NCBI GenBank assembly: GCA_964549065.1
Contig: CAZJUC010000195.1
Coordinates: 1 to 6,248, forward strand
Origin: Sva-07 sp964549065
GTDB taxonomy: Bacteria; Actinomycetota; Acidimicrobiia; Acidimicrobiales; Ilumatobacteraceae
DNA: 6,248 nucleotides
Direction: 5' to 3'
Numbering within the stretch: the stretch's first letter is position 1; every line of letters begins with the position of its first letter. A program made the position numbers and the translations under genes. The notes under the pieces were generated by a model that was not told the DNA's origin, searched no databases, and was given only the letters and a program-made list of their open reading frames with translations. Shown here one piece after another: positions 5,969-6,248 of this stretch.

Positions 5969-6248
5969 ATGTTCAAGAAGCTGGCCATCGCGCTTTCGTC
6001 GCTGGCGTTCGTCGCTGTCCCGTTCGGTACAGCATCAGGGGGCCCGCCGGAACGGGTCGAACCCCCGGGTCACTCCGAGCGAGGCCAACGGCCCGAGCCG
6101 TTCGACGCCCGACAGGGGATCGAGGTGGGGCGCGCTGCGGCGACGAACAGCCTCAACGGGATCTACGTGTCGCCACTCGACGGGAACGTCCATGTTGCCA
6201 GCGTCGGCGGTGACGAGATCACGGTGCACGACCCGAGGTCGGGCAGGA
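5969..6248 (+). CDS. Secreted SMP-30/NHL-like beta-propeller protein, N-terminal part (3' partial)
   Basis: The frame from ATG 5969 stays open to the window end (93 codons) and has a good ribosome-binding site. Residues 1-24 form a classical Sec signal peptide: MFKK, then a hydrophobic core LAIALSSLAFVAVPF, then a small-residue cleavage region GTASG. A Pro/Glu/Arg-rich low-complexity linker follows (about 25-50). From about residue 62 the sequence LNGIYVSPLDGNVHVASVGG, continuing DEITVHDPRSG, has the NGI-V-PDG-ALYVAS-D-I-V-DP-TG pattern of a beta-propeller blade in SMP-30/gluconolactonase-like and NHL-type proteins. The protein is therefore expected outside the cytoplasm. Enzymatic or binding role and blade number are unknown because the rest is cut off. 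It is transcribed divergently from the membrane-tethered regulator and may be one of its targets (inference from position only). Confidence 0.75.
   Translation, partial: MFKKLAIALSSLAFVAVPFGTASGGPPERVEPPGHSERGQRPEPFDARQGIEVGRAAATNSLNGIYVSPLDGNVHVASVGGDEITVHDPRSGR

Noticed and set aside
5677..5988. N-terminal extension of the regulator by 104 residues to an upstream start
   Set aside because: The extension has no domain similarity, overlaps the divergent secreted-protein start, and the internal ATG at 5676 has a good ribosome-binding site and the canonical SARP beginning.
5413..6213. Plus-strand frame spanning the regulator start, the intergenic region and the secreted protein
   Set aside because: It runs antisense to the winged-helix coding region and out of frame with the signal-peptide gene at 5969. 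No domain is visible.
1..6248. CRISPR array, tRNA, rRNA, insertion sequence or prophage signals
   Set aside because: No regularly spaced repeats, no cloverleaf or rRNA-like sequence, no transposase motif and no terminal inverted repeats were seen on reading both strands.

Overview
The window is GC-rich throughout, with tightly packed genes, GTG and ATG starts, 4-base stop/start overlaps and a SARP-type (BTAD) regulator. This suggests a high-GC actinomycete. The overall protein flavour (Asp/Val-rich, short secreted proteins, SARP fused to extra domains) fits the Acidimicrobiia (Ilumatobacter-like marine or freshwater lineages), but that finer placement is inference from style, not from a marker gene.

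Left half (1-2954, plus strand): five genes read in one direction and form one apparent operon. It begins with the C-terminal end of a PEP-utilising (phosphohistidine swivel) enzyme. A three-TM membrane protein of unknown function, a small membrane-anchored or secreted protein with two cysteines, a PAP2-type membrane phosphatase and a class I SAM-dependent methyltransferase follow. The first four genes are joined by three consecutive 4-base stop/start overlaps (GTGA, GTGA, ATGA), so translational coupling is likely. The methyltransferase follows after 3-12 bases. The phosphatase and the membrane or exported neighbours point to work at the cell envelope, but the substrate cannot be read from the sequence.

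Middle and right (2992-5676, minus strand): one large gene faces the operon, separated by a 37-base convergent gap with GC-rich hairpin potential. It encodes an 894-residue chimera with an N-terminal OmpR-type winged helix and BTAD domain (SARP regulator), one transmembrane segment with a positive cytoplasmic flank, a helical linker that resembles the linkers of AfsR/WD40-type regulators, and a C-terminal family-1 (carbohydrate-type) extracellular solute-binding domain. This looks like a one-component, membrane-tethered transcription factor that senses an extracellular solute through a transporter-type binding protein. It is the most interesting object in the window.

Right edge (5677-6248): a 292-base divergent intergenic region holds a 7-bp-arm inverted repeat and related half-sites. 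It is followed on the plus strand by the start of a secreted protein with a signal peptide and the first blade of what looks like a SMP-30/NHL-like beta-propeller, cut off by the window end. The divergent arrangement makes this secreted protein a candidate target of the membrane regulator.
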